Source of the DNA: JAIROC01 sp031553535
Lineage (GTDB): Bacteria > Bacteroidota > Bacteroidia > Bacteroidales > WCHB1-69
Assembly: GCA_031553535.1 (NCBI GenBank)
Contig: JAVBLM010000014.1
Span: forward strand, 55,844 to 119,843
Direction: 5' to 3'
DNA: 64,000 nucleotides
Both the position numbers and the translations under genes were made by a program. Positions 40,040-50,671 of the stretch are shown piece by piece. Every line of letters begins with the position of its first letter. Within the stretch, counting starts at the first letter, position 1. The notes beneath the pieces were generated by a model. The model was not told the DNA's origin. It made no database searches and saw only the letters and a list, made by a program, of their open reading frames with translations.

Positions 40040-40064
40040 GGCTGCCTTCCCGGCAGCCCTTTTT
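40040..40064 (+). terminator. terminator of giant B
   Basis: GGCTGCC at 40040-40046 pairs with GGCAGCC at 40052-40058, followed by a T-rich run. It is the same type as the terminator after giant D. Confidence 0.87.
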
Positions 40065-40112
40065 ATTTGTATTTGAGTCCAATCTATTATTCCTTTAAAA
40101 AATCTTTTCTAT

Positions 40113-40146
40113 TTTGTTGTTTTGTATTAAAATTTGTGTACTTTTG
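40113..40146 (+). promoter_or_regulatory. Bacteroidota-type promoter facing the repeat-rich spacer
   Basis: TACTTTTG at 40139-40146 matches TAnnTTTG, and TTTG at 40113-40116 lies 22 bp upstream. It points into the (CA)n and array region. No similar element was seen close to giant C, so this may be the source of a long giant C leader. Confidence 0.5.
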
Positions 40147-40386
40147 CATTATAAATTAATATGAAAAGATTTTAGTATGAATTATAAAGGATCACATCCC
40201 CTCTCTCTTATCTCCTTAAATTATAGAGGAATGGTTGTTACATTTCATGCTATGTGTGATTTCCTACATGTTGTATACAAGATGCGAAATATGCTGCCTG
40301 TCTTTATTGAGCGGTTTTCCCAACAATTTATGTTGGAAAATTACAGAAAAACAGATATGGATTATTTGCTTTTGTCAAATAAAAGT

Positions 40387-40455
<69 letters not shown>

Positions 40456-40657
40456 CACCTAGCATATAGTGTAGTTTCGCGGGCGCGTAATTTATTCATT
40501 TTTTGTCCTATAATCAATAGGAAATCATTATTCTCCCTATTATTTTTTGCAGTAAAAACAGGTGTCCGCAGCATTTCTTTACTGGAAAAAACAATATACA
40601 TAACTTTCCGGTATGGATTTTCTTTCGGCAAAACATATCCGCACTGCGGCATAGATG

Positions 40658-40990
40658 TTTCCGAGCTATCGGAAAGGCATTTTCATGCCTGTTTGGAGGC
40701 TTCCGAATTCCCGGAAAGATATTTTCATGCTTGTTTAAAGGTTTCCGAACTATCGGAAAGGATGGGACACACTTGTTTGGAAGCTTCCGAAGCTCCGGAA
40801 AGATATTTTCATGCTTGTTTAGAGGTTTCCGAACTATCGGAAAGGATGAAACACATTTGTTTGAAAGCTTCCGGACTTCCGGAAAGGGTTTTCCATGCCT
40901 GTATAGAAGCTTCCGAATTATCGGAAAGGGGAGTTCACCCTTGTTTGAAAGCTTCCGAACTTCCGGAAAAGCATTTTCATCATTCTATGG
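40658..40990 (+). repeat. 42-bp palindrome array, family 1, eight units, opposite orientation
   Basis: Palindromes with arms TTTCCG or CTTCCG and CGGAAA start at 40658, 40700, 40742, 40784, 40826, 40868, 40910 and 40952, exactly 42 bp apart. Odd and even units tend to alternate (centre AACTAT against AATTCC or AAGCTC), suggesting an 84-bp higher-order unit. The spacer TATTTTCATGCTTGTTT closely matches the minus strand of the 10299 array. Confidence 0.9.
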
Positions 40991-41264
40991 GAAATAATAA
41001 GACATCTTTCTTTAGAAAAAAATTCTTACAGGAACAAAATAATAGTACTCATTTAAAAATCAATCATTATGAAAATTAAACGAGTGGATTTCCGGTCGCT
41101 CCGCAACAACAAGTATAAGTATACAAAGAATCGTCGCACTATAAAATACAACGTAGTTCATTGATTATCAAAATTTCATAGAACGAATAAAATATTTTAA
41201 CGCAACACTATTAACTTTTAAACTTTAACTAATGAACTTAATTATTAACTAAAAATTTTAAACA
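40991..41264. other. leader region upstream of giant C
   Basis: About 270 bases after the array. There is no TAnnTTTG close to giant C. A possible 31-codon basic open frame at 41069-41164 is not supported by anything else. Two AACTTTAAC-like tandem stretches lie near 41213-41230. Confidence 0.4.
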
Positions 41265-44200
41265 ATGAAAAGGGTTTTTATTTTCTTAACAGGATTTTTG
41301 CTGTGCATACAGCAAATACAAGCACAACAACAGACATGGACAGAAGATTTTGACGGCACCTTGCCTCCCGCCGCATGGGCAGTTTCTTCAAGTTCTTTAA
41401 CCGGGTCGTGGCTGCCCAATACGACGTACCATCAACCGGGTTCATCAACAACAAATCCCCAATCCTACCGGGGAAAAGTTCCTAACGATGTAGGAGAATA
41501 CGTTAGTTTGGAAACACGTGTTTATAACTTGGAGGATTATGAATACGGATTGTTACGATTCAGTCATATCTGTAAAGTATCTCCGAGTGATACTGTCCGG
41601 GTAGAATATCGGATAAACCAAGGTACGGTTATGGGGCCTTGGCTTTCTCTGCCTTGGAGTGACTATATGGGTTCTGCCGCAAATTATCGTATATCCGGAT
41701 TCAATGCCGCCAGTTACTCCGAATGGAGGGGAAATGACAGTACAATATTTCCGGCACAATCATGGTGGAAAGAAGAAATCTTTGATCTAAGATATTTTGC
41801 AACAGGTTATCAAGTTCAATTCCGGTTTTTTATCAAGCATGGAAACACGCCTGGAACCCAAGTATCATACGGATGGTTGATAGACAACTTGGAGGTAACG
41901 GCATCGGTTAATCCGGTAAACACGCCCGCAGTAAACTTTGTATCTCCTCTTATAAAAGATACATTATACAGTGTCGGGCCGTACACAATTAATGCTAAAG
42001 TGGCAACACGCACTACTGCAAAAATAAAGAATCCATGGTTAAAATATACAGCAACCAATAATGGAAACCATGTAAAAACAGATTCTATATTAATGGAAAA
42101 TGTATCGGGTGATTCGTTATGGAAAGCCCAAATAAAAGCATTCCCATTGGGAACAGATATACTCTATTCGATATTAGGAGAAGACACTGTCGGGAATTAT
42201 GCAAATGCAATATCCGGATACGCTATACGAAAAAGCCTTTCTGATACTTTAAGCAACTCAACGGCAATGTATTCTATTGATTTGGCAACTCCTGTAGCAA
42301 CTACAACCAATCATCAGGTCCCTATTGTAGTTACGATAAAGAACAAAGGCATATCGGATCTGCATTCTGCAACTATCTCCTATACGATAAACGGAGACGT
42401 ACCGGAAGATTATAACTGGAATAAAACCACCGGCTTGCCATGGGATTATACTTCTCAAGATACGATAGGTTATTATACTCCCAAAATGAAAGGATATGAT
42501 ACGATTACCGCATGGATAAAAATGCCAAATAGCGTAGAAGATACAATTGTATTTGATGATAGTTTAACAAAAATCACTTATGGGACAACCGACATACAAA
42601 TGAGGTTTGTAAAGGCTCCCGGTGACACGGTTTATTCCGTTGGTCCTCATACAATAGGAGTTCGTATTGAAACCCTTTCCGGCAATACCATTCCCTCTGT
42701 AACTTTAAATGTAGCATCTACTTATGAAGGAGTAACAAGCGACAACACATACCCAATGGTATACAATGCAAATGAGAATTCCTGGGAAGTGGATATCCCC
42801 AGTCATCGTATTAGAACGAGTGTGAAATACAGTGTAACCTTAACAGATATTTTGGGAAATGAAGTCTCCATTTCAAGGGAATACTATATTAAAAAAACAA
42901 TGATAATAGATGAACTGGTTGGCAGTTTCTATTTTTCTCCGCTTGATACTATGACAAATTCAATGAGTGGGGGATCTGGCTATTATTTCCAGCCAACATC
43001 CACAACAAGCTGGGCGCGTAGTTTATACCTTTATGAAGATTTTACAGATATGGATACTGTTAACACGCGAGTTATAGGCAGTTATGGAGTCAGACTTCAA
43101 TCAACCGGTACATATACGTGTAAAAATGTCAGAATATATCTTCAGGAGGTATTGGATACGGAAGTTGCATTGGGCTATGTAGATCCTGTGGGAGCGGGCG
43201 CTCAGTTAGTCTATGAAGGGCCTTGGACACTGGTTTATGCATGGATTAATGGGCCAGGTGCTGCCGGTCAGTTTAATGAAGTGATATTCCAGACTCCGTT
43301 CCTTTTAAAACCCAAGCATAATTTACTGGTTTACGTAGAATATATTCCGGATGCAGGGAGTATAGTAACATCCCTTACCTGGCCGGTTGCTATACTTAGG
43401 CGTTCTAATACCGTTACCGGTGCTCCTATCGGAACAGGAGGCAATTCCCGTGTCTCTCTTATCGCGGCTTCGTTTGGAATCGCTACGATAAAGAATATTG
43501 ACACTAATTCGGTGGCATTAAAATCCATATTATCTCCTGTGCAGGATGACATTCAATTCACAAATCCCACAGATGTAACCGTAGAAATCATGAATCTGGG
43601 TATCGGGGATTTGGATTCATGCGAAATCAACTGGACCTTAAATGGAGTTTTACAAGAGCCTCCATATATCTATAGGGGCCCTCTATGGGAAGGATTTAAT
43701 GATATAGTAACAATAGGGTCATACACAGCAATTGCAGGTAGGTCGGATGAAATAGTAGTATGGGTAAGCATGCCCAATGGAAAAGTTGACCTTCTAACCT
43801 ATGATGATACCTTACAAACTACTATTGCCGGATGTACCACTCCATTAAATGGAGTATACCGGGTAGGGAACAATGCTCCTTATTATAGAACATTGTCAAG
43901 CGTATTCTTTGCATTAGAACGATGTGGTATCTCAGGAAAAGTAACGTTAGAGTTGGAATCACAAACTTTCGAAGAAAGTGCGGCACTTGGCAGTGCTATT
44001 AAAATGACTATGGCAGATACACTGGAAATAAGATCATTATCCGGGAATGCAAGCGACGTAGTTATTTATCCGTCGGAAGGAGCAGGATTATCATTACTTG
44101 GTGAAATAAAGAACTTCTCATTACAAGGGATCACCATTGATTCCCGCCGTAGCGGATCGCATGGGATCGAAATTTTGAATGCCTCCCAGAATACCACTAT

Positions 44201-47200
44201 TAAAAATTGTACAATCTATGCCAAACCAACCAGCTCCGCTACAACAGCCTCTAGCATTTATGTAAGAGGTGGAATCCAGGAAGATATATCTATTGTAAAA
44301 AACCTGATAGATGGCGGATATGCTGGGATTTATATATATGGCGGAACCGGTAGTTCCGCATATGGAACAAATATCATAATAGATAGCAATACGATACAAA
44401 ATCATTATTCTACTGGTTTGTATACCTATTATGCAGATTTTACAAGTATTTCTCATAATACGGTATTGAGTAGTGCATCATCGGTAGCGGCAGATGCTGC
44501 TACAACATGGAATGGATTATCTATTAATTATTCTAACGGACCTATTACAGGTAATAAAGTTATTCAACAGGGAACAAGAATTACAAATCCTACCGGAATA
44601 TATACATATCAATATCATTATTATCCGACACGTACTTTGGGAGTAGTAGCTAACAATGAAATAATTGTCAGCACAACAGGAGCATACCATGGTATAAACA
44701 TAGGAACCTATTCCCGGGGATATTATCTACATAACTCTATTTATGTAAAAGGCACATCAGGATCACCAAGGGGAATAACCATAGCAAGTTCAGCATATAG
44801 TTCTCTTTTCATCAAAAATAATAACATCGTAATGGAATCCCCTTCGGGATATCCCATCCATATGACAAATCTTGATTTTATTGCTCTTATAGATCTTGAT
44901 TATAATAATATGTACGGTTCCAATTATGTCGGATTTATAGGAAATTCTATCTCCTCAATTCCTGTTTGGCAGCAGTTAGTACCTACAGACAAACATTCCG
45001 TGAAAGTATTACCTGCATTTATCGATATAACGGAAAGTCTGGAACTGACTAACTATTCGGATTTATTCTGCTTACAATATTCCCAAGCACAAGATAATAT
45101 AAAAGGGGAACAACGTACTGCCCGTACAACAATCGGAGCTTATGGGATTGGATTACCCGACGGATATGACTTGTCCTTAAAAGCAATGAAAGAACCTGCA
45201 TATAGTTCATGTTCGCCGGATTATGTTCCTGTAAAGGTAGAATTAAGCAATAATGGTAGCGTTAAACATGATTTTAGCGCCAATCCGATAACCCTGCATC
45301 TGAACGTAACCGGCCGGTTAGGCTTAATTCCACCATTCGATACGGCTATTACTATTAATTATGGACAATTGGATTTGTTTGAATCAATAGAATACATGCT
45401 CAAGAACTTGTTAAATGTATCGGTGGCAGATGAATATCTTTTATCAGCATGGATCACAAACAGTATGGATCCGGTAAAGGCAAATGATACTATACGAGAA
45501 ACCTATAGTACGGTCAAAATCTTCTTGCCTCTGGATGAAAATTTCAGTAATGGGATTCCGTCAGAATTCACTGTAAAAAGCAATACTTCATCTGCATGGA
45601 CTCCGGTAGCACAAGGCATTGGAGCAGACACAAGCATTAAACCCGTTTACGGTACATCGATGCTAATGTTCAATGGAACAAGGGGTGCCAGAACGGAATT
45701 GATCAGTGCTAAAATAGAGCTACAGGGAATGATATCACCTGCATTGGATCTCTGGTATTTTCATGACACAACAGAAACAGAAGATTATTTAGATGTCCGG
45801 ATAACACTAGACGGGGAATCCTATACAACCATCCAGTCGCTATCAAAACAAAATAATGTTCGTGGATGGAAACATTATAGTATTGATTTATCTTCTTACA
45901 TGAATGGATCATGTATCAATATCCTGTTTGAAGCTATGTCTCTGTCAGGTGAAGCTATCTTTCAATACATCGACCGTGTTTTAATTACCGCAAAACAGGA
46001 TATTAAAATAACAGAAGTGTTTATTTCCGATTTCTCTGTTTGTGATATGAAAAATAAAGAATGGAAAGTGGTATTGAAAAATCTAACCCAACCTGTTCTA
46101 AGCTATGACAACACGCCAACAGAGATTGTTTTGGAAATAATAGGTACACCTCATAGATTTACAAAATCCTTACAAACAGGTTCTGTAGCAGGACTTGCTT
46201 CCGACACCATTCCTTTATCTCCATATTTTGATATTGCTCCGGGTGTATACGATGTAAAAGTCTATTTTGCTTCTCCGCTGGATGATAATCCATTAAATGA
46301 TACATTAACAGGGTACATAGATATTAATCCGGATATAAAAATAACGGTTCACAAATTATCAGGACAGGATATCAATTGTCTTGGAGCAGGAATGGACGCT
46401 TTTCAGAGCGTAACGATTGAAAACATAGGAAATATGGAACTTTCAAATATTAGGCTTATCTTACAGGTTGATACGGGAAGTAATATTTCCGCCCGCTATT
46501 CCATCATGCGGGAATCTTTACCGGGAAGCATTGCTCCGGGACAATCTGTCAATTATGAATTCTCTAATGGTTACATTGTCCCAGGCACTCCAAATTATCA
46601 GGTATTGGTTACTGCCTATTTAAGTTGCGACTCTGCTATGGTAAATAATGCATCTGCCGTTAACGAATGTGTGGAAACGGATAACCTTGCCGTTACCAGT
46701 ATCGATAACCCTTCAGGGCAAATGGATAGCATAGGAAACAACGTCAATATTGAGGTAACACTGGAAAACAGAAGCGATGTCACTTCTTTCTCTAATATCG
46801 CAATACATGCCCGGGTAGAAGATTCAAAAGGAACTGTCGTTGCCAACATATCGGAAACTATTTCCGGGACAATCGATCCGTTATCTCCCGAACATCACAC
46901 TTTCAGTACTCCATATACTGTCCCTGATGATTCTGTGTATTACATTACCGTATTCATCGAAAAACAGGCAAAGGATAATTATCAACGGGATGACACCATA
47001 CAAGCCAAACGGATTACAAACCACAAAGTAGGTATAGAATCTAGATACCTGCCGGAGATCAGTATGGAACAAAACATACCCAATCCCGCTAATAACAATA
47101 CGATAATAAGGTATAGCATTCCGGAATCTGGAGAGGTTATCTTCCGTATCCATAGTATAAATGGTCAGTTGCTGTACAACAAAGCAGTACCATCAGAGCC

Positions 47201-47312
47201 GGGAATAAATAGTATAGAAGTTAATACATCCACTTTATCCGCAGGGATCTATATGTATTCGATGGAATACAAAGGTCAGCGTATAGTGAAGCGCATGAGT
47301 ATTAAGCGATAA
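41265..47312 (+). CDS. giant C: T9SS-exported beta-helix protein, one module
   Basis: 2015 residues, the shortest of the four. The signal peptide is MKRVFIFLTGFLLCIQQIQA, then QQ. A jelly-roll/MAM-like domain covers about 22-215 (TWTEDFDG, RFSHICKVSPSDTVRVEY, WWKEEIFDL, SYGWLIDNLEV). Then come two Ig/CARDB units, a domain with SWARSLYLYEDF at about 580-750, a CARDB unit, and a single beta-helix module starting at 43833 (residue 857; CTTPLNGVYRVG, RCGISGKV). A CARDB unit, a second jelly-roll (LDLWYFHDT), the conserved C-terminal block and a T9SS type A sorting domain (about 1931-2015) complete it. It follows giant B on the same strand after 1.25 kb of repeat-rich spacer. A role as adhesin or fibre is inferred. 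Confidence 0.9.
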   Translation: MKRVFIFLTGFLLCIQQIQAQQQTWTEDFDGTLPPAAWAVSSSSLTGSWLPNTTYHQPGSSTTNPQSYRGKVPNDVGEYVSLETRVYNLEDYEYGLLRFSHICKVSPSDTVRVEYRINQGTVMGPWLSLPWSDYMGSAANYRISGFNAASYSEWRGNDSTIFPAQSWWKEEIFDLRYFATGYQVQFRFFIKHGNTPGTQVSYGWLIDNLEVTASVNPVNTPAVNFVSPLIKDTLYSVGPYTINAKVATRTTAKIKNPWLKYTATNNGNHVKTDSILMENVSGDSLWKAQIKAFPLGTDILYSILGEDTVGNYANAISGYAIRKSLSDTLSNSTAMYSIDLATPVATTTNHQVPIVVTIKNKGISDLHSATISYTINGDVPEDYNWNKTTGLPWDYTSQDTIGYYTPKMKGYDTITAWIKMPNSVEDTIVFDDSLTKITYGTTDIQMRFVKAPGDTVYSVGPHTIGVRIETLSGNTIPSVTLNVASTYEGVTSDNTYPMVYNANENSWEVDIPSHRIRTSVKYSVTLTDILGNEVSISREYYIKKTMIIDELVGSFYFSPLDTMTNSMSGGSGYYFQPTSTTSWARSLYLYEDFTDMDTVNTRVIGSYGVRLQSTGTYTCKNVRIYLQEVLDTEVALGYVDPVGAGAQLVYEGPWTLVYAWINGPGAAGQFNEVIFQTPFLLKPKHNLLVYVEYIPDAGSIVTSLTWPVAILRRSNTVTGAPIGTGGNSRVSLIAASFGIATIKNIDTNSVALKSILSPVQDDIQFTNPTDVTVEIMNLGIGDLDSCEINWTLNGVLQEPPYIYRGPLWEGFNDIVTIGSYTAIAGRSDEIVVWVSMPNGKVDLLTYDDTLQTTIAGCTTPLNGVYRVGNNAPYYRTLSSVFFALERCGISGKVTLELESQTFEESAALGSAIKMTMADTLEIRSLSGNASDVVIYPSEGAGLSLLGEIKNFSLQGITIDSRRSGSHGIEILNASQNTTIKNCTIYAKPTSSATTASSIYVRGGIQEDISIVKNLIDGGYAGIYIYGGTGSSAYGTNIIIDSNTIQNHYSTGLYTYYADFTSISHNTVLSSASSVAADAATTWNGLSINYSNGPITGNKVIQQGTRITNPTGIYTYQYHYYPTRTLGVVANNEIIVSTTGAYHGINIGTYSRGYYLHNSIYVKGTSGSPRGITIASSAYSSLFIKNNNIVMESPSGYPIHMTNLDFIALIDLDYNNMYGSNYVGFIGNSISSIPVWQQLVPTDKHSVKVLPAFIDITESLELTNYSDLFCLQYSQAQDNIKGEQRTARTTIGAYGIGLPDGYDLSLKAMKEPAYSSCSPDYVPVKVELSNNGSVKHDFSANPITLHLNVTGRLGLIPPFDTAITINYGQLDLFESIEYMLKNLLNVSVADEYLLSAWITNSMDPVKANDTIRETYSTVKIFLPLDENFSNGIPSEFTVKSNTSSAWTPVAQGIGADTSIKPVYGTSMLMFNGTRGARTELISAKIELQGMISPALDLWYFHDTTETEDYLDVRITLDGESYTTIQSLSKQNNVRGWKHYSIDLSSYMNGSCINILFEAMSLSGEAIFQYIDRVLITAKQDIKITEVFISDFSVCDMKNKEWKVVLKNLTQPVLSYDNTPTEIVLEIIGTPHRFTKSLQTGSVAGLASDTIPLSPYFDIAPGVYDVKVYFASPLDDNPLNDTLTGYIDINPDIKITVHKLSGQDINCLGAGMDAFQSVTIENIGNMELSNIRLILQVDTGSNISARYSIMRESLPGSIAPGQSVNYEFSNGYIVPGTPNYQVLVTAYLSCDSAMVNNASAVNECVETDNLAVTSIDNPSGQMDSIGNNVNIEVTLENRSDVTSFSNIAIHARVEDSKGTVVANISETISGTIDPLSPEHHTFSTPYTVPDDSVYYITVFIEKQAKDNYQRDDTIQAKRITNHKVGIESRYLPEISMEQNIPNPANNNTIIRYSIPESGEVIFRIHSINGQLLYNKAVPSEPGINSIEVNTSTLSAGIYMYSMEYKGQRIVKRMSIKR

Positions 47313-47332
47313 AGAAAAATCTTTTTCATCAT

Positions 47333-47361
47333 GGCTGCCCCTCTCCGGGGCGGCCTTTTTT
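47333..47361 (+). terminator. terminator of giant C
   Basis: GGCTGCCCC at 47333-47341 pairs with GGGGCGGCC at 47347-47355, followed by six T. Confidence 0.87.
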
Positions 47362-47376
47362 GTTGTTATTTTTTAT

Positions 47377-47384
47377 TATATTTG
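47377..47384 (+). promoter_or_regulatory. -7 promoter element of regulator 2
   Basis: TATATTTG is a perfect match, 29 bp before the start. It lies only 16 bp after the U run of the giant C terminator, so terminator and promoter are packed together. Confidence 0.75.
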
Positions 47385-47412
47385 TACATTATTTTAAATC
47401 CACTGCCATATA

Positions 47413-49071
47413 ATGAAAAGGAAGTTTTTTTATAAAATTATTTCTTTGCTTTTAATGCTTTTTATTTCCTATACAGGCTATGGTAATTCCCAAACCTATT
47501 GCAGAGAAAATCTAGATCTGGCTTACAAAGAATACCTTGACAAAAACTATACAAAATCATTAGAAATTTTAGTTGACATAAAAATACTTGCAGAAAATAA
47601 TAATTGGAGAAATTTACAGGGAGAAATATTGAACAGGATGGGTATGGTCTATGCTGCAATTTTGGAATACGAAAAAGCAATAGATTGTTATATGGAAGCC
47701 TATAAAATTGCCATAAAAGAAGCCAACAAAACGAATGAAATATCTATTTTAAACAACATTTCGCATTTATATTTGATAAATAATGACCTGGAAAAAGCCC
47801 GGCTATATGTAAAAATCGCATACGAAGAAGCTGTACTATTACGTGATACTTTCAGAATGGCTGCACTTGGGACAAATTTGGGGATTTATGCCAATGAAGC
47901 CGGTGATCTTGATGAGGCAAAAAAATATTTGGACATTGCTATTAAACTATTAAAAAACAGAAAAGACTCATCCATGTTGATTACTGCACAAATAGCAAAA
48001 GCAGTGAATTTAAATTTGCAAAAAGATAACATAAATGCAGAAAAATTAACTTTGGACATATTAGATCAGTTATCTGCCAATGAAACAAACAATTCAAAAA
48101 CGCATTGTTTTTCATTATTATCCCGCATATATCAAGAAAAAGGAAATATTTCCCAAGCAATTAGTTATTCACAGGAAGCATTACAAAACAGTACCCGATT
48201 GACAACGACAATTGATATGTACGAACAATTATCCAAGCTTTATCAGGAAAACGGGTCGTATATTCTAGCGCTTCAATATAAAGACTCCGTGTTGATAGGC
48301 AAGGATTCATTATCGAAGATAAATGATATGAATCAAATTATCAACAGTCAAGCAAAATTTGATTTATTAAATTTAGAAAAAAAGCTTAGCGATAACCAGG
48401 CAAAACAAAAGGGAGAGCGTACTTTTTTTATGTTCATTATTGTTTCTATCTCTTTTCTTGCAATTATACTTATATTGGTACTTCGTATTCAGTCTATACG
48501 GAATAAACAACGTAAACAAATCGCGGAATTGGAATTAAAACAAGAGAAGAGTCGAAAATTGATTATTGAGCAACAATTAAAGGAACAAGAAAATATAGCA
48601 TTGTTGGAACAAGAACGTTTAAATAATGAAATTGATTCAAAAAACAGACAATTCGCAGCCAAATTTATTGTCCAATCAAGCAAGAAAGAATTATTAGACA
48701 ATATTATTGTGCAGCTTTGTGACATTTCAATGCAAGTAAAAAGTCCTTTAATAGACACCTTAATCAGGCAATTAAAAATACAACTGAAAGAATTCACGCA
48801 ATGGGACGGATTTCTTGAATATTTCGGAAAGATTAATCCTATTTTTCTATCTTCATTACGAAAAAGGCATCCTGATCTAACAGTTGCTGATATTCGTTTT
48901 CTTTCTTATATTTATTTAAATCTGGAAATAAAGGAAATAGCCTCTTTGTTGAATATTTCTTTTCAGGCATGTAGAAAGAAAAAACAACGAATTGCTACAA
49001 AAATGAATATCGAAACAACAGAACTGTATACCTATTTAACGATTATACTTCCTAATAAAAATAATATATAA
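47413..49071 (+). CDS. regulator 2: periplasmic TPR, membrane helix, LuxR-like HTH
   Basis: 552 residues, paralogous to regulator 1 along its whole length. Layout: signal peptide (KIISLLLMLFISYTGYG); TPR-like repeats at about 30-310 (LNRMGMVYAAILEYEKAIDC, LEKARLYVKIAYEEA, ISQAISYSQEAL); a transmembrane helix at 337-359; a long coiled coil at about 360-415, about 20 residues longer than in regulator 1; and a helix-turn-helix at about 488-541 (HPDLTVADIRFLSYIYL, KEIASLLNISFQACRKKKQR). It is predicted to sense a periplasmic or envelope signal and to act on DNA from the membrane. The small T9SS protein and giant D follow on the same strand. A 42-bp array begins 40 bp after its stop, with no terminator before it. 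Confidence 0.87.
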   Translation: MKRKFFYKIISLLLMLFISYTGYGNSQTYCRENLDLAYKEYLDKNYTKSLEILVDIKILAENNNWRNLQGEILNRMGMVYAAILEYEKAIDCYMEAYKIAIKEANKTNEISILNNISHLYLINNDLEKARLYVKIAYEEAVLLRDTFRMAALGTNLGIYANEAGDLDEAKKYLDIAIKLLKNRKDSSMLITAQIAKAVNLNLQKDNINAEKLTLDILDQLSANETNNSKTHCFSLLSRIYQEKGNISQAISYSQEALQNSTRLTTTIDMYEQLSKLYQENGSYILALQYKDSVLIGKDSLSKINDMNQIINSQAKFDLLNLEKKLSDNQAKQKGERTFFMFIIVSISFLAIILILVLRIQSIRNKQRKQIAELELKQEKSRKLIIEQQLKEQENIALLEQERLNNEIDSKNRQFAAKFIVQSSKKELLDNIIVQLCDISMQVKSPLIDTLIRQLKIQLKEFTQWDGFLEYFGKINPIFLSSLRKRHPDLTVADIRFLSYIYLNLEIKEIASLLNISFQACRKKKQRIATKMNIETTELYTYLTIILPNKNNI

Positions 49072-49110
49072 TTCTTTTCTTTCATTTCAGATGGATATCT
49101 TTCACTCCGG

Positions 49111-49362
49111 GAATGGTTGCCGACAATTGGATTCATCCGTCTTCAGGTTTAAGAATGGTTGCCGACAGTTGGATTCATCCGTCTTCAGGTTTGAGAATGC
49201 TTGCCGACAATTGGATTCATCCGTCTTCGGGTTTGAGAATGCTTGCCGACAGTTGGATTCATCCGTCTTCAGACTTGGGAATGGTTGCCGACAATTGGAT
49301 TCATCCGTCTTCAGGTTTGAGAATGCTTGCCGACAGTTGGATTCTTTCGCCCCTGAACCCGG
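49111..49362 (+). repeat. 42-bp array, family 3, six units
   Basis: GAATG(G/C)TTGCCGACA begins at 49111, 49153, 49195, 49237, 49279 and 49321, each exactly 42 bp apart. The last unit diverges after 49345. The units are nearly identical, share TTGGATTCATCCGTCTTCAG, and contain only a short dyad (GGAT-TC-ATCC). The sequence is unrelated to families 1 and 2. Two plus-strand frames stay open because the period is divisible by three. Confidence 0.92.
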
Positions 49363-49576
49363 ATTTTTCTACCTGAGATTAGGAAACCCCATTCCCCAAA
49401 ATAATTATAAATAATAGTCAATTACCTATTAATTCTTATTATTGAAGTTTTCAAAAGCCAACCTGGGATATTACTTCACTATATTTCAATGCTACATTTC
49501 GTGGCCCAGATGTTCCGTCCTTATCAATGACAGAGATTAACTTCTAAGTTTACTTTGGACAACTTTTTTATATAAT

Positions 49577-49672
49577 AGAAGTTACGCAAGATAAACGAAG
49601 CTACAGAAAGTGATAAAATAATGGTTAACACATTTTATCACTTTTATCTATTTTATCGGTTTCATCCTTTCT
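49577..49672 (+). repeat. second copy of the interspersed TTTTATCGG repeat
   Basis: It starts AGAAGTTACGCAAG and ends with TTTTATC direct repeats, matching both ends of 26211-26410 but without about 100 bp of the middle. Confidence 0.6.
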
Positions 49673-49880
49673 GCCTTCTGGTTATTGCAATTGTATCCTA
49701 TAACTTGTGCGACTTTTGTCATTAATCAATTTCTCATTCCGACAAACAATCGAAAAATCATGTTTTTATATATTATGGCAGAGAACGGACATTTAAATTC
49801 AATTAAAAGATGTCACACTTTTTATCCTTTTTGTCACACCATTTATAAGCCGTTTTTTAATGGTTAAAGCGATTAAGTTA

Positions 49881-49888
49881 TATTTTTG
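49881..49888 (+). promoter_or_regulatory. -7 promoter element of the small T9SS gene
   Basis: TATTTTTG matches TAnnTTTG, 44 bp before the start codon. Confidence 0.65.
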
Positions 49889-49931
49889 TCGCATCAATTT
49901 AAAAAATATTAACCTTTAAAACATATTTGAA

Positions 49932-50663
49932 ATGAGAAGAATTATTTACACCATTATTTTAGTATCAGGTTTGCAATTTGTTATGCAGGCGCAAGAAGTA
50001 ACAGAAGTCAGGCTAAAGGCAAGTGGCCAGGAAGTGAATTTAAACAATCTGTCTATAAATTTAGATTATCCTTCCGGCATTATAACCATACCGTTAGAAA
50101 TTGCATTTGTATTGAAAAATACAGGAGAACAGCCTATAGCTATTGGAGATAGTATTGCAGCTGTCGCTTCTTTTAATGAACTTATTTTTCCAATAATAAA
50201 AATGATATCAACATCGGAAATAGCTGTTAATGCTACGATCATGATCCCCTATATTAAATATCCATGTCCGATAGCGATGTTTAAAGAAGGACAAAAGGCA
50301 AATTCATTATGTATGGAAGTATCATATGTTGTTTATGGAGGAGCCGGAGCTGCTCAAACTCCCATCAATAAAGAATATTGTGCGAATTTCACTACTATAT
50401 TAAATCCGACCGGTATTGCTGATATTAATATCTTAGAACAAGCCAAAATATATCCCAACCCTGTTCAAGACAAGCTGACTCTTGAAAACCTGAATGAACC
50501 GACTAACATTTGTTTATATACAATCAATGGACAATTAGTTAAAAATATTCCTTCGGTTATTGGAAATATAGATATAGAGGTTGATGACTTATCTAGTGGC
50601 GTTTATATATTGCACCTACAGAATGGCAATACAATTCGTACCGAGAAAATAATCAAAAAATAA
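49932..50663 (+). CDS. small T9SS-exported protein of unknown function
   Basis: 243 residues. The signal peptide is IIYTIILVSGLQFVMQAQ. A beta-sandwich domain of about 140 residues (about 22-160) has the pattern EIAFVLKNTGEQPIAIGDS, like a CARDB/DUF11-type fold, with a Cys at PYIKYPCPIAM and two more Cys. The C-terminal 75 residues are a T9SS type A sorting domain (KIYPNPVQDKLTLENL, YTINGQLVK, LSSGVYILHL, final KIIKK) of a different sequence type from that of the giants. It lies between regulator 2 and giant D, and a strong terminator separates it from giant D. It could be a partner, anchor or minor subunit of giant D; this is inference from position. Confidence 0.85.
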   Translation: MRRIIYTIILVSGLQFVMQAQEVTEVRLKASGQEVNLNNLSINLDYPSGIITIPLEIAFVLKNTGEQPIAIGDSIAAVASFNELIFPIIKMISTSEIAVNATIMIPYIKYPCPIAMFKEGQKANSLCMEVSYVVYGGAGAAQTPINKEYCANFTTILNPTGIADINILEQAKIYPNPVQDKLTLENLNEPTNICLYTINGQLVKNIPSVIGNIDIEVDDLSSGVYILHLQNGNTIRTEKIIKK

Positions 50664-50671
50664 ACAATATA

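Larger units (their letters stand above)
49072..49880. other. repeat-rich spacer between regulator 2 and the small T9SS gene
   Basis: About 810 non-coding bases. They hold the family 3 array (49111-49362), degenerate inverted GTTGTCAAAAG-type motifs at 49447 (plus) and 49563 (minus) around a CTACATTTCG sequence shared with 10041-10050, and the interspersed repeat at 49577-49672. A 60-codon open frame at 49685 has no supporting evidence. Confidence 0.6.

Noticed and set aside
41069..41164. 31-codon basic open frame (MKIKRVDFRSLRNN)
   Set aside because: Too short to support from sequence alone, and no ribosome-binding site or known family.
49091..49414. Overlapping 107- and 87-codon frames over array 3
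   Set aside because: Two frames are open through the same near-identical repeat units, which is expected for a stop-free 42-bp period. Neither has a recognisable start context.
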